From positions 186,001 to 250,000 of the forward strand of contig NZ_JCKI01000006.1 of the NCBI RefSeq assembly GCF_000708265.2: DNA of 64,000 nucleotides. The letters are read 5' to 3'. Under the pieces are notes generated by a model that made no database searches, was not told the origin of the DNA, and was given only the letters and a program-made list of their open reading frames with translations. This document shows positions 50,290 through 59,436 of the stretch, piece after piece (position 1 is the first letter of the stretch; the number at the start of each line of letters is the position of its first letter). The DNA is from Pedobacter sp. R20-19. Its GTDB lineage: Bacteria; Bacteroidota; Bacteroidia; Sphingobacteriales; Sphingobacteriaceae. Both the position numbers and the translations under genes were made by a program.

Positions 50290-50323
50290 ATTGCTTCAGC
50301 AGATTTTCTTCTGCTGAAGCAAT
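50290..50323 (+). terminator. Stem-loop terminator closing PUL4
   Basis: Perfect 14-bp arms (50290-50303 and 50310-50323) around TTTTCT lie 36 bp after the GH3 stop. The following CCTTTAT is only weakly T-rich. Confidence 0.7.
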
Positions 50324-50418
50324 CCTTTATAGATTTCGCAAAGTAGATTATCCTAAGTATGCGCCCAATTTAGTGTTCTTTGCATTTTATCTTTGCGTCC
50401 TTTGCAGTTCAATGAGGA

Positions 50419-51504
50419 TTAATCTAACCCTTCAATTCCTAATTTAATTGCCAGCTCGTTTAAATCTTTAACCACTACGTCAATTAAAGGAATACCACTA
50501 ACTTTTCTTTCTAATTCGAATTCATGCTCAGGTTCACCTGGAATAATTACTTTTTTATCAGGATCAATGGTTTCAGCACTCTTGAAGCGTTCGATCCAGT
50601 TATCCAAATGATTTTTAAAATCAGCAGCCGGACGAAAGCCATCTACCCGCATTGCCCCTAGAAAATGTCCGAGGCCCTCACCAACCGGATTTGCCGATGG
50701 TTCTAAGAAAGCTACAAAAGGGGGTACCCATGGACCGTAATTAGCACCCGAAAGCACAGCAGATAAAATATCAACAGTAGCACTCAGTCCGTAACCTTTA
50801 TGGCTTCCATGATCTTTATCACTACCCAGAGGTAAAAGCGAACCACCACTTTTTAATTCATTTGGATTGGTAGAATTTTCTCCGTTTTTATCTTGCACCC
50901 AGCCATCAGGAATAGTTTTGTTTGCTCTTTGGGCAATTTCGAGTTTCCCATTCGCTGCTGCTGCGGTGGCCATATCTACAATAACGGGAGGATATTGGCC
51001 TGCCGGGAAAGCATAACACATGGGGTTAGTGCCCAATAACCTTTCGTTTGAATAAGTGGGCGCCACCAAGGGACTTGCATTTGTCATGCTGATGCCGATC
51101 ATATCTTTTTCAACCGCCATTAAAGCATGATAACCTGCAATACCAAAGTGATTGGAGTTTTTTACAGATACCCAACCACTACCATATTTTTCAGCCTTTT
51201 CTATCGCTACTTGCATAGCAAAGGGTGCCACCACCAAACCTAAACCTGCATCGCCATCAATGGTAGCCGTTGTTGGTGTTTCATGAACAATTTTGATATC
51301 AGGTGTAGCATTGATTCTATTTTTCTCCCATAAACGTACATAGCCACTTAATCTGGCCACGCCATGCGAATCTATTCCACGTAAATCTGAACGGATTAAT
51401 ACATCTGTAGCTAAAGTAGCATGTTCATCAGAACAGCCCATTCTTTTAAAAACGCTATAGGTAAAAGTTCGGAGTTTGGTTTCGGTAAAGGTGATGAAGT
51501 TCAT
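50419..51504 (-). CDS. Ldh-family (malate/L-lactate/ureidoglycolate-type) dehydrogenase
   Basis: The product is a 361-aa NAD(P)-dependent oxidoreductase of the Ldh_2 family, with start at the ATG at 51504. Signature segments are LIRSDLRGIDSHGVARL, SVKNSNHFGIAGYHALMA (catalytic His region), ISMTNASPLVAPT, LLGTNPMCYAFPAG, VDMATAAAANGKLEIA and DHGSHKGYGLSATVDIL. The family oxidises malate, L-lactate, ureidoglycolate, 2,3-diketo-L-gulonate or sulfolactate, and the exact substrate cannot be read from sequence. The start codon is preceded by an array of eight heptanucleotide repeats (51511-51566). bshC follows upstream on the same strand. Confidence 0.88.
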   Translation of the reverse strand: MNFITFTETKLRTFTYSVFKRMGCSDEHATLATDVLIRSDLRGIDSHGVARLSGYVRLWEKNRINATPDIKIVHETPTTATIDGDAGLGLVVAPFAMQVAIEKAEKYGSGWVSVKNSNHFGIAGYHALMAVEKDMIGISMTNASPLVAPTYSNERLLGTNPMCYAFPAGQYPPVIVDMATAAAANGKLEIAQRANKTIPDGWVQDKNGENSTNPNELKSGGSLLPLGSDKDHGSHKGYGLSATVDILSAVLSGANYGPWVPPFVAFLEPSANPVGEGLGHFLGAMRVDGFRPAADFKNHLDNWIERFKSAETIDPDKKVIIPGEPEHEFELERKVSGIPLIDVVVKDLNELAIKLGIEGLD

Positions 51505-51510
51505 TTTTAG

Positions 51511-51566
51511 TAGCAAGTATTATGTAGCAAGTAGCAAGTATTAAGTATCAAGTAGCAAGTATCAAG
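51511..51566 (-). repeat. Eight-unit heptanucleotide repeat array before the Ldh-family gene
   Basis: On the + strand the units are TAGCAAG, TATTATG, TAGCAAG, TAGCAAG, TATTAAG, TATCAAG, TAGCAAG and TATCAAG, consensus TAGCAAG with no gaps. Read in the direction of the gene this is (CTTGCTA)n ending 6 bp before the ATG. Heptamer repeats can change copy number by slippage, and this position could alter leader length or promoter spacing. Confidence 0.93.
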
Positions 51567-51619
51567 ATAGTTTTATTGAGTACTTTGGCTTTCGTCTTTT
51601 AGCTTTACGCTTTAATTTT

Positions 51620-53206
51620 TTAAGGCAATAGCAAAGTAAAATCTCCGCCCAATGGTTCAAAATTCTCAATGCAGGTTGAAAGAAAATCTTCGCCATAGTT
51701 TACATACATGGACGCAATGTTTAAAGTTCTTTCCTGCATGGTTCCATTTGGAAAAAGTCTTTTCTTAACGTTTTCAATTTGAATTAAAGCCATTTCATGC
51801 TTGCGCTTTTCAGCCCTGAATAATTTCTTTTCCAGGTTGGCCAGTAAATGGTTGCTTTTCTGCTTTGCTGTATCTGCAGAAACGGAGAGTGTTTTATCAA
51901 TTTTATAAGCATTCAGTTTGATCTGATCAAAAATGCTGTTAATGGCCCGGGTTTCATCTGCTAAACTTAATTGAGCGGTGGTATTTTTCTTAACCCACTC
52001 ATTTTTTAATTCTTCAACTGGCAGAAAGATATCTTCCAGTGAAAAACCTAATTTATATAAGTTTTCTGCACTTCTTTTATCAATTAATAAGGCTGAGTTA
52101 CGCAGTAATAGTACCGGGAAATCAACTTTATAATAATCAAAATTAGCCTTTAACTGCATCCAGTAAGCCACTTCAGCACCCCCGCCAATGTAGGCTATGT
52201 TCGGCAGGATAACTTCTTCATACATCGGGCGCATCACCACATTCGGACTAAAACGTTCCGGATGGGCATCAATTTCAGCTTTAAGTGCTTCTTCAGTAAA
52301 ACTGATTTTAGTATTTTTAACTAGATATGTACCTTTTTCAAAAATTAAACGCTCACGTAAGTCATCCTTTAGGTAGAAAAAATTAATATCACGACCATTC
52401 ACCTGCGTTTTATAGCCAAGATCTTCCAATGCTTTTGAACTACTGTCAATATTTTTTGCGCTGTTTTGTGCTGTAATATCAGCGGTGATGATAGGTTTAA
52501 ATAGGTTTTTCAGAGCAGCATCATCTGCATTAATAATGACCAACCCATATTTTTCAAACAGTTTGTTTACCAGATAACGTGTAGCATCGGCCAGATTATC
52601 ATGTTCCAGATAAGCCTTTTCAACTAATCTGGCAATGTGTTTGCCATTTTTCGAAATACCAAGATATCCTTTGTAAGCGGTAACAGCAGCAGCAACAGTT
52701 TTGGTACTCAATCTGCCTGTAGCGCCATTGGTATTCTGGATCCAGCTAATGTTTTTTTCATCAACGCTAACATGGTTAATTTCTTCAAAGTCATGATCTT
52801 CTGTCGCCATCCAATAAACCGGAACGAAGTTTTTTTCAGGATGTGCCATCTTTAGCTCGATGGCCAGGTTGATGGCTGTTACAATTTTGTAGATGAAATA
52901 AAGCGGGCCGGTAAACAAGTTTAACTGGTGACCAGTGGTTACCGTAAAAGTATTTTCATTGGCCAGCAGTTCAATATTTTTGGATACCGATTGATTTGTC
53001 TTTAAGTTTTGATATTGCGATTTTAAAACATCAACCAGGATATTTCGATCACCTAAAAAATTGCGCTTCTTAATGGCTTCGGCTAAACCATCCATATCAG
53101 GGCGGTAACTATAAAAGGCTTTGAGTGCTTCTTTGTTATTGATATAATCCAAAACCAGTTTCGAAAATGAACCGGTTTCCTGATAGGAGATATATTTTGC
53201 CTGCAT
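51620..53206 (-). CDS. bshC: Bacillithiol biosynthesis cysteine-adding enzyme
   Basis: This 528-aa BshC catalyses the last step of bacillithiol synthesis, joining cysteine to glucosaminyl-malate. Recognition rests on FYSYRPDMDGLAEAIKKR near the N-terminus, FTVTTGHQLNLFTGPLYFI, VPVYWMATEDHDFEEINHV shape (the HxGH-like nucleotidyltransferase-type core), GGAEVAYWMQLKANFDYY and a C-terminal coiled coil (KKLFRAEKRKHEMALIQIENV region) before a short end. I choose the ATG at 53206, since the family in this lineage begins MQAKYISY-like. An ATG at 53242 would add twelve residues. No other bacillithiol gene is in the window. Confidence 0.9.
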   Translation of the reverse strand: MQAKYISYQETGSFSKLVLDYINNKEALKAFYSYRPDMDGLAEAIKKRNFLGDRNILVDVLKSQYQNLKTNQSVSKNIELLANENTFTVTTGHQLNLFTGPLYFIYKIVTAINLAIELKMAHPEKNFVPVYWMATEDHDFEEINHVSVDEKNISWIQNTNGATGRLSTKTVAAAVTAYKGYLGISKNGKHIARLVEKAYLEHDNLADATRYLVNKLFEKYGLVIINADDAALKNLFKPIITADITAQNSAKNIDSSSKALEDLGYKTQVNGRDINFFYLKDDLRERLIFEKGTYLVKNTKISFTEEALKAEIDAHPERFSPNVVMRPMYEEVILPNIAYIGGGAEVAYWMQLKANFDYYKVDFPVLLLRNSALLIDKRSAENLYKLGFSLEDIFLPVEELKNEWVKKNTTAQLSLADETRAINSIFDQIKLNAYKIDKTLSVSADTAKQKSNHLLANLEKKLFRAEKRKHEMALIQIENVKKRLFPNGTMQERTLNIASMYVNYGEDFLSTCIENFEPLGGDFTLLLP

Positions 53207-53388
53207 AATTAAGCGAAAGTACTGCAATTTAGGGATATTCATAAAGACAAACCACTATTTTACAATTGTTAAATAATTTAAACTCAATTACACTAATACT
53301 TGCATTCTACACTAGCAAAGAGAGATTATTGATTTCGTAACTAAAAAGTTAATCTCTATCAGATTAATAGACTATGTATGTAAATTCA

Positions 53389-53396
53389 TACCTTTG
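53389..53396 (+). promoter_or_regulatory. Exact -7 box TACCTTTG for the TonB-dependent receptor gene
   Basis: TACCTTTG fits TAnnTTTG and lies 22 bp before the ATG at 53418. Its TTG would be the start of a longer reading frame, which argues for the ATG as the real start. Confidence 0.5.
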
Positions 53397-53417
53397 TCTC
53401 AACTAAAAATTATAAGT

Positions 53418-56189
53418 ATGCATAAGAAACTCTACTTCATTATTATCTTTATCGGTTTATCATTCAGTTCACAAGCGCAGATCATTACCGGAACCGTGCG
53501 AGATTCTCTTCAAACCATTATAGGAGCAACCATAACCGTAAGTGGAAAAGGTTTAAAAGCAGGAACCAACGCCCAGGGAATTTATCAGATACAATTACCT
53601 GCCGGCGGTACATTTACCTTATCAGCTAGTTATCTCGGTTATCAAACACAGCAAAAGCAGGTTACCGTAGCTGCAGGCGAAACGAAACAGCTTAACTTTA
53701 CATTGGTTGAAAATAAGAATGAGCTTGATGGAATTGTGGTCATTGGTTCAAGAAGTGCGCCGCGTTCTCAACTGGAAACCGCTGTTCCGGTAGATTTAGT
53801 GGATGTGCAAAAAGTGGCACAAAATTCACCACAGGTTTCGTTAGCACAGATTTTAAACTATGTTGCGCCTTCGTTTACTTCTAATGTTGTGAGTTTAACC
53901 GATGGAACAGATCACATAGATCCGGCATCATTACGTGGTTTGGGTCCGGATCAGGTATTGGTGTTAATTAATGGTAAAAGAAGGCACACCACCTCATTAA
54001 TCAATATTAATGGAAGTTTAGGTAAAGGATCTGTAGGTACAGATTTAAACGCCATTCCAACCGCTGCCATTAGCAGAATAGAAGTGTTGCGAGACGGCGC
54101 TGCTGCTCAATATGGATCTGATGCGATTGCCGGGGTGATTAATATTATTTTGAAAGAAGATGTAAATAAACTTTCTGCAAGCATTACTGCCGGAGGCTTT
54201 GCCGGAAAACATTCTGATGGATTAGATGGAGAAACAGCGCAGGCCAACGTAAATTATGGTGTGAAGTTGAATGATAAGGGTGGTTTTTTAAATTTATCGG
54301 GTTCTTTTGATTATCGTGATTATGCATCCAGAACAACACCATATCGCGGCGTAATTTTTACAGATTATAATAATTCGTCTTTATATCCAACTCCAACCGG
54401 TGTAGATATTACTGATGCCGAACTGGCCAGGAGAGGCCTTACAAGAGGTGATTTCGTTCCGAATATTGGTCAGAGCAAAAATCGTGGGGGAGCACTGTTT
54501 TTAAATTCTGTAATTCCGTTGGCCGATCATGCTGAAATTTATGCTTTTGGAGGGTTAAACTTTCGTAATGGTACATCAACAGCTTTTTATAGAACACCTC
54601 GCCAGTTAACACAAACCAATGCAACTATCTATCCAAATGGATTTTTGCCGCAAATTGTTACTGATAATAATGATCAGTCATTATCTGTAGGGATTCGTGG
54701 TAAATTAGGCGAATGGAAAACTGACTTTAGTAATACCTATGGGCGCAACCAGATTAACTTTACCACCGCCAATACCTTAAATGCATCTATGCTTACCTCA
54801 TCACCAACTTCTTTTGATGATGGCGGTTATGATTTTATTCAAAATACCACGAATCTGGATTTTTCCCGTTTTTTTGAAAATACCTTGAGTGGTATTAACG
54901 TGGCTTTTGGGGCAGAGCACCGCTATGAAAATTATAAAATTATTGCGGGTGAAGAGGCATCTTATGCAAATTATGGTAATGCCATTAATGTAGGTACAAC
55001 CGCAAACCCTATTTTAATTCCTAATTTAAAAGGTAATATTTCTACCAGATTTGCACCGAACGGAGCCGCTTATGTAGGTGGTGCGCAAGGCTTTGGTGGT
55101 TTTAGTCCGGATAATGCCATTAATGTAGGCCGGTCATCAGTTGCAGCATACGGCGATGTAGAGGTTAATTTTACAGATAAACTTTTATTGGATGGAGCAT
55201 TACGGTTTGAAAATTATTCAGACTTCGGATCGACACTTAACTTTAAGTTGGCAGGCCGCTATAAGTTTTCTGACAAATTTGTTTTGCGTGGTGCTGCAAG
55301 TACAGGTTTTAGAGCACCCTCTTTGCAACAACGTTATTTCAATGCTACATCAACCGTATTTATTGACGGTAATTTTGTAGAATCAGGTACTTTCTCTAAT
55401 GATAGCAGGGTAGCACAGTTATTGGGTATTCCGAAATTGAAAGAAGAAACTTCTAAGAGTTTCAGTGCTGGTTTTACTTCTAATTTGGGTAAAGTTAAAA
55501 TTACGGTTGATGGTTATTTAGTGAGAATTGATGACCGTGTGATTTACACTGGCCAGTTTAGTGGAAGTAATGCAGCTAATGCATCTGCTCAGGATAGAGA
55601 AATTTATACCCTCTTACGCCAGGCGAATGCCAGTACTGCCCGGTTCTTTGCTAATGCCGTAAATACTGAAACTAAAGGCATTGATGCTGTAATTTCATAT
55701 TCTACTGGCTTAGGTAAAGGAACTTTAAGAACTGATTTAGCGGGAACAATTTCTAAAACTTCATTGGTAGGTGGCATCAATACATCTCCACTTTTGGCAG
55801 GTAAAGAAAGTATATATCTGGATGAGGCAAGTGTAATTTTATTAACTAAAGTGGTACCCAGGTTAAAAGGTAACTTAACTTTTGATTATACCCTGGATAA
55901 GTTTAACGTGTTTTTACGTAATGTTTATTTTGGCAAAGTATCGCAACCTACTAACGTGATTGCTAACCGACAAGAATTACCCGGACGTGTAATTACGGAT
56001 TTAGGTTTAGGTTACAACTTAACCAAAACTTTAAAATTAACTGTGGGCGCCAACAACATTTTCGACGTTTACCCAGCAGAGCTTTTACCAGGGAGCCAAG
56101 GTACATCAGGGATTTTGTATCCCAATCAGGCACCGCAATTTGGTTTCTTAGGGAGATATGTATTTACCAGATTGAACCTGAATTTCTAG
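53418..56189 (+). CDS. TonB-dependent receptor with carboxypeptidase-regulatory-like domain
   Basis: This is a 923-aa outer-membrane receptor with start ATG 53418 and a signal peptide (~1-20, SFSSQAQ). A carboxypeptidase-regulatory-like domain (~22-105) precedes the plug (~115-245: IDPASLRGLGPDQVLVLING, AIPTAAISRIEVLRDGAAAQ, YGSDAIAGVINIILK). The barrel has FRAPSLQQRYFN and TVGANNIFDVYPAELLPGS, ending in FTRLNLNF. The plug is the classical receptor type, not SusC, and no susD is near. Such receptors take up siderophores, cobalamin, small sugars or metal complexes. The FDVYPAELLPGSQG ending resembles receptors annotated as iron-complex or sugar transporters, so the substrate is left open. Confidence 0.9.
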   Translation: MHKKLYFIIIFIGLSFSSQAQIITGTVRDSLQTIIGATITVSGKGLKAGTNAQGIYQIQLPAGGTFTLSASYLGYQTQQKQVTVAAGETKQLNFTLVENKNELDGIVVIGSRSAPRSQLETAVPVDLVDVQKVAQNSPQVSLAQILNYVAPSFTSNVVSLTDGTDHIDPASLRGLGPDQVLVLINGKRRHTTSLININGSLGKGSVGTDLNAIPTAAISRIEVLRDGAAAQYGSDAIAGVINIILKEDVNKLSASITAGGFAGKHSDGLDGETAQANVNYGVKLNDKGGFLNLSGSFDYRDYASRTTPYRGVIFTDYNNSSLYPTPTGVDITDAELARRGLTRGDFVPNIGQSKNRGGALFLNSVIPLADHAEIYAFGGLNFRNGTSTAFYRTPRQLTQTNATIYPNGFLPQIVTDNNDQSLSVGIRGKLGEWKTDFSNTYGRNQINFTTANTLNASMLTSSPTSFDDGGYDFIQNTTNLDFSRFFENTLSGINVAFGAEHRYENYKIIAGEEASYANYGNAINVGTTANPILIPNLKGNISTRFAPNGAAYVGGAQGFGGFSPDNAINVGRSSVAAYGDVEVNFTDKLLLDGALRFENYSDFGSTLNFKLAGRYKFSDKFVLRGAASTGFRAPSLQQRYFNATSTVFIDGNFVESGTFSNDSRVAQLLGIPKLKEETSKSFSAGFTSNLGKVKITVDGYLVRIDDRVIYTGQFSGSNAANASAQDREIYTLLRQANASTARFFANAVNTETKGIDAVISYSTGLGKGTLRTDLAGTISKTSLVGGINTSPLLAGKESIYLDEASVILLTKVVPRLKGNLTFDYTLDKFNVFLRNVYFGKVSQPTNVIANRQELPGRVITDLGLGYNLTKTLKLTVGANNIFDVYPAELLPGSQGTSGILYPNQAPQFGFLGRYVFTRLNLNF

Positions 56190-56211
56190 GTCAATTGATT
56201 TTTTTTATTCT

Positions 56212-56308
56212 GCGTCCTGCTGAATTCATTTCAGCATCTATTCTGATAATTAAATAGATTCTAAATCAAGAAGGATTTTTTACTATGCATCTTGCTGAAT
56301 TCATTTCA
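56212..56308. repeat. 22-bp direct repeat pair between two convergent genes
   Basis: GCrTCyTGCTGAATTCATTTCA occurs at 56212-56233 and 56287-56308 with two mismatches, 75 bp apart. The core CTGAATTCATTTCAG of the first copy is itself a small inverted repeat. The pattern resembles small dispersed elements rather than coding sequence. Confidence 0.6.
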
Positions 56309-56320
56309 AAAACTCACAAT

Positions 56321-56353
56321 AAAAAAGCCGTTCCGATTTAATCGGAACGGCTT
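56321..56353 (-). terminator. Intrinsic terminator of the DEAD-box helicase gene
   Basis: Perfect 13-bp arms (56325-56337 and 56341-56353; AAGCCGTTCCGAT / ATCGGAACGGCTT) with a 3-nt loop are followed, on the minus strand, by a T-run (A-run at 56321-56326). It lies 22 bp after the helicase stop. Confidence 0.92.
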
Positions 56354-56375
56354 GTAAAATATTTGGTTTAGTGAT

Positions 56376-58301
56376 CTACCATTTTTTTCTGCGTTCGCCG
56401 CTTCCACCTTCACGATTTCCACCTTCTCTGCGTCCGCTACCACCAGTGTTTCCACCTTTTTCATCACGGCTACGACCAGAGAAATCTCTGAAACCGCCAC
56501 CGCTTGTTCCACCTTCACGACTTCCGCCTTCGCGTCTGCCACTACCGCCAGAACTTCTGCGCTCACCGCCGCCATTTCCACCACGGTAACCACCGCCACC
56601 GCCGCTTCTGCGTTCGCCACCGAAACCACCGCTACGTCTTTCACCGCCACCGCGTCTTTCGCCACCGCCTTCACGACCACCATCTCCGCTTTTTTCAATA
56701 CGAACCTGGCGACCATTAAATTCAACAGATTTAAAACCTTCGAATACGGTATCAGCTACAGCATCTTCTACTTCAAAGAAAGAGAAAACACCTTTTAAAT
56801 CAATTTTACCAACGCTTTTGCCACCAATTTTTCCGTTGTTACAGATAAATGATAACATGTCGCCACGGGTAAATTCATCTACAGAACCTAAGTTAATGAA
56901 TAAACGGGTATAGCCTTCGCTACCACGTCCGCGTCCGCCACGTTCACCTCTTTCTCCACGATCATCACCAGCTGCAGCATTCAAATCTGGTGCTTTAGCA
57001 TAATAATCCAAGAAACGATTAAACTCTAATGAAGCAAAACGTTTGATCACTTCTTCTTTAGAAAGTTCAGCAAATTCATCCATGATACGAGGAATGTACT
57101 GATCAATCTGTTCTACGTTAACCTCTACGTTATGTACTTTATGTACTAAAGAGAATAATTGTTTTTCACAAACATCAAATCCTGTAGGAAGTTCAGCTTT
57201 AGTAAATTGTTTACCAATAATGCGTTCCAGCTGACGGATTTTTCCAATTTCTTTAGAGTTGATGATACAGATTGAAATACCAGTTTTACCAGCACGACCA
57301 GTACGGCCAGAACGGTGGGTATAACTTTCAATTTCATCAGGTAAAGAATAGTTAATTACGTGAGTTACATTATTTACATCGATACCACGGGCAGCAACAT
57401 CTGTAGCAATTAATAATTGCATGTTACGCTCACGGAAACGTTGCATTACTTTATCACGTTGTTGTTGCGATAAATCGCCGTGTAAAGCATCAGCATTGTA
57501 GCCATCTTTAATTAAGTGCTCTGCAACGTCTTGTGTATCCAGTTTGGTTTTACAAAATACTACTGCAAAAATTTCAGGGTTGAAATCTACAATACGTTTT
57601 AAGGCTGCGTATTTATCTCTGGCACGAACAATATAATATTCGTGTTCGATGTTTACGTTACCTGTGTTTTTGGTGCCCATGGTTAATTCAACAGGCTCGT
57701 TCATGTATTTTTTAGCAATACGGCGAACTTCTGCCGGCATGGTAGCCGAGAATAACCAGGTTTTTTTGTCATCAGGTGTAGTTGATAAAATGTCGTTAAT
57801 GTCATCTTGGAAACCCATGTTTAACATTTCGTCAGCTTCATCAAGCACAACATATTTAACTGAAGAAAAATCAATGGCTTTACGGCCAATAATATCCAAC
57901 ATACGGCCGGGCGTGGCCACTACGATTTGAACGCCTTGGCGTATTTCGCGTAGTTGTTGCATAATGTTCGCGCCACCGTAAACGGCAACAACGTGGGCAT
58001 TAGCAACGTTTTTAGAAAAGTTTTTAAGGTCGTTAGCGATCTGCAAGCATAATTCACGGGTAGGGCATAAAATTAATGCCTGTGGTTTATTAACTTTAAA
58101 ATCGATTAGTTCTAACAGCGGCAAACCAAATGCGGCTGTTTTTCCTGTTCCTGTTTGGGCCAAACCAACAAAATCATTAGTGCCTTCTAACAGTACAGGA
58201 ATACTTTGCTCCTGAATAGGCGTTGGAGTTTCAAATCCAAGGTCCTTTACGGCATTAACGACGTCATCACTTATCCCCAATAATTGAAATGGGTTTGTCA
58301 T
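56376..58301 (-). CDS. DEAD-box RNA helicase with RG/G-rich tail
   Basis: This is a 641-aa ATP-dependent RNA helicase of the DeaD/CsdA-RhlE type. Domain 1 carries the Q motif (GFETPTPIQEQSIP), AQTGTGKTAAFGLP (motif I), VLDEADEMLNMG (motif II) and LFSATMP (motif III). Domain 2 has ATDVAARGIDVNNVTHVIN (motif V) and HRSGRTGRAGKTG (motif VI). A DbpA-like RNA-binding domain follows (~460-535, YTRLFINLGSVDEFTRGDML). The last ~100 residues are a low-complexity Gly/Arg/Ser/Glu tail with GGERRSGG-type repeats. It probably acts in ribosome assembly and cold-adapted RNA unfolding. A -7 box TACCTTTG on the minus strand (58327-58334) lies 25 bp before the start. Confidence 0.94.
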   Translation of the reverse strand: MTNPFQLLGISDDVVNAVKDLGFETPTPIQEQSIPVLLEGTNDFVGLAQTGTGKTAAFGLPLLELIDFKVNKPQALILCPTRELCLQIANDLKNFSKNVANAHVVAVYGGANIMQQLREIRQGVQIVVATPGRMLDIIGRKAIDFSSVKYVVLDEADEMLNMGFQDDINDILSTTPDDKKTWLFSATMPAEVRRIAKKYMNEPVELTMGTKNTGNVNIEHEYYIVRARDKYAALKRIVDFNPEIFAVVFCKTKLDTQDVAEHLIKDGYNADALHGDLSQQQRDKVMQRFRERNMQLLIATDVAARGIDVNNVTHVINYSLPDEIESYTHRSGRTGRAGKTGISICIINSKEIGKIRQLERIIGKQFTKAELPTGFDVCEKQLFSLVHKVHNVEVNVEQIDQYIPRIMDEFAELSKEEVIKRFASLEFNRFLDYYAKAPDLNAAAGDDRGERGERGGRGRGSEGYTRLFINLGSVDEFTRGDMLSFICNNGKIGGKSVGKIDLKGVFSFFEVEDAVADTVFEGFKSVEFNGRQVRIEKSGDGGREGGGERRGGGERRSGGFGGERRSGGGGGYRGGNGGGERRSSGGSGRREGGSREGGTSGGGFRDFSGRSRDEKGGNTGGSGRREGGNREGGSGERRKKW

Positions 58302-58326
58302 TCGTCTTTTATTTTTAATTGAGCCG

Positions 58327-58334
58327 CAAAGGTA
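58327..58334 (-). promoter_or_regulatory. -7 box TACCTTTG of the helicase gene
   Basis: Read on the minus strand, TACCTTTG is an exact TAnnTTTG box 25 bp before the helicase ATG. It predicts a leader of roughly 20 nt. No good -33 element was found. Confidence 0.5.
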
Positions 58335-58522
58335 AGGTTAATATTTCGTATTTCACAGATAATCAAGTAAATAGTTTTTTAAGCTAAATATTTGAAAATT
58401 AGGAAGAAACGAAAGATGTAAAAGTCGAAACGGCAAGTGATTGATTTTTTCAAACCTATAATGTTTCAAAAACCTTGTAGGTTTATTCTCGCGAATTTAA
58501 TAATTGGTAATTAACTCAACTA

Positions 58523-59374
58523 TTAACGGTGATGACTAAATAACCACATCGGGAGCTCCATATTTAAAATGGCTGGAGCAAATATATCATTATGTGATAG
58601 CTTATCGAACTCCCAAAATCTGGTTTTGTTGCCATTTAATTCTTTAAAAAATTGCGCATCACTGTCGAAAGGATTTTCCATATCCATATTTCCATGAATC
58701 AGCCAAATGGGTATGTTTGCCAGTTCATTAATACGATCAAATTGTGGTATGCCAGAAATGCTGATGCCTGCAGCAAATAAATCAGGTTTTAAAGATAAAG
58801 CGTTGATCACAGAAGAAGCACCCATTGAAAACCCGATGACATAGATTCTTTTTTGATCAATATTTAACGTGTTTTTTAAACTATCGATCAATTGTATTGC
58901 GGTTTGCAAACAGGGTTGTGGTACTGAAGTTAAGACATTTCTATTTTGATCAAGCGTATAATTTGATGATCTGGCAGGAAATTGTGGTGCTAAAATAAAA
59001 GCAGGGTACTTAGCCTGTATTTCATTCATGGCGAATAATTTAGCCAAAATTCCCAGCTGACTGTTGTTATCATTTCCAATGGCATTTGAGCCATGAAAAT
59101 AAACCACTAGCGGAAGGTTCTTCTTAATGTTGGAGCCTTCAGGTTTAAATAAGCGATAAACAATTGATGTGTCGGTATTACCTTTAAAAGTGCCCTTTGA
59201 AAAATAGCTGGCATTAAACCCTTTTATTTCAGCTATTCTTTTCTTAAGATAAGCGGAATCAGTGCTTTTGGATACAATGGTCTTTCCGAAAGTATGAACA
59301 CGTTTGCTACATGATAACATTCCACAAAACAAAACTAATGACAGGATATAAGTTATAGGTCTTGTATTCGGCAT
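58523..59374 (-). CDS. Alpha/beta-hydrolase lipoprotein, esterase-like
   Basis: This is a 283-aa serine hydrolase with a lipoprotein signal (VLFCGMLSCSKRVHTF, Cys22). The fold begins LPLVVYFHGSNAIGND (oxyanion loop). The nucleophile is S183 in VIGFSMGASSVINAL (GxSxG). IPIWLIHGNMDMENPFD supplies the acid residue region and FDKLSHNDIF the His. This is the arrangement of the prolyl-oligopeptidase/dienelactone-hydrolase-like esterases and of feruloyl- or acetyl-esterase lipoproteins in Bacteroidota. The substrate is unknown. It lies in a minus-strand group with the DUF4293 gene, 62 bp apart. Confidence 0.8.
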   Translation of the reverse strand: MPNTRPITYILSLVLFCGMLSCSKRVHTFGKTIVSKSTDSAYLKKRIAEIKGFNASYFSKGTFKGNTDTSIVYRLFKPEGSNIKKNLPLVVYFHGSNAIGNDNNSQLGILAKLFAMNEIQAKYPAFILAPQFPARSSNYTLDQNRNVLTSVPQPCLQTAIQLIDSLKNTLNIDQKRIYVIGFSMGASSVINALSLKPDLFAAGISISGIPQFDRINELANIPIWLIHGNMDMENPFDSDAQFFKELNGNKTRFWEFDKLSHNDIFAPAILNMELPMWLFSHHR

Positions 59375-59436
59375 GCAGGAAATTATTTTAGTGGTTTCAA
59401 GCAGAATGTTTAATGTAGCTACTGATGAGGTTAGGA

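Noticed and set aside
50163..50447. 94-codon open frame across the GH3 3' end and terminator
   Set aside because: It runs through the GH3 coding region in another frame and through a strong terminator hairpin.
56306..56725. Valine/alanine-rich and proline/histidine-rich open frames overlapping the helicase 3' end
   Set aside because: They are other-frame readings of the Gly/Arg repeat tail, whose codon pattern avoids stops. The helicase frame is complete and conserved.
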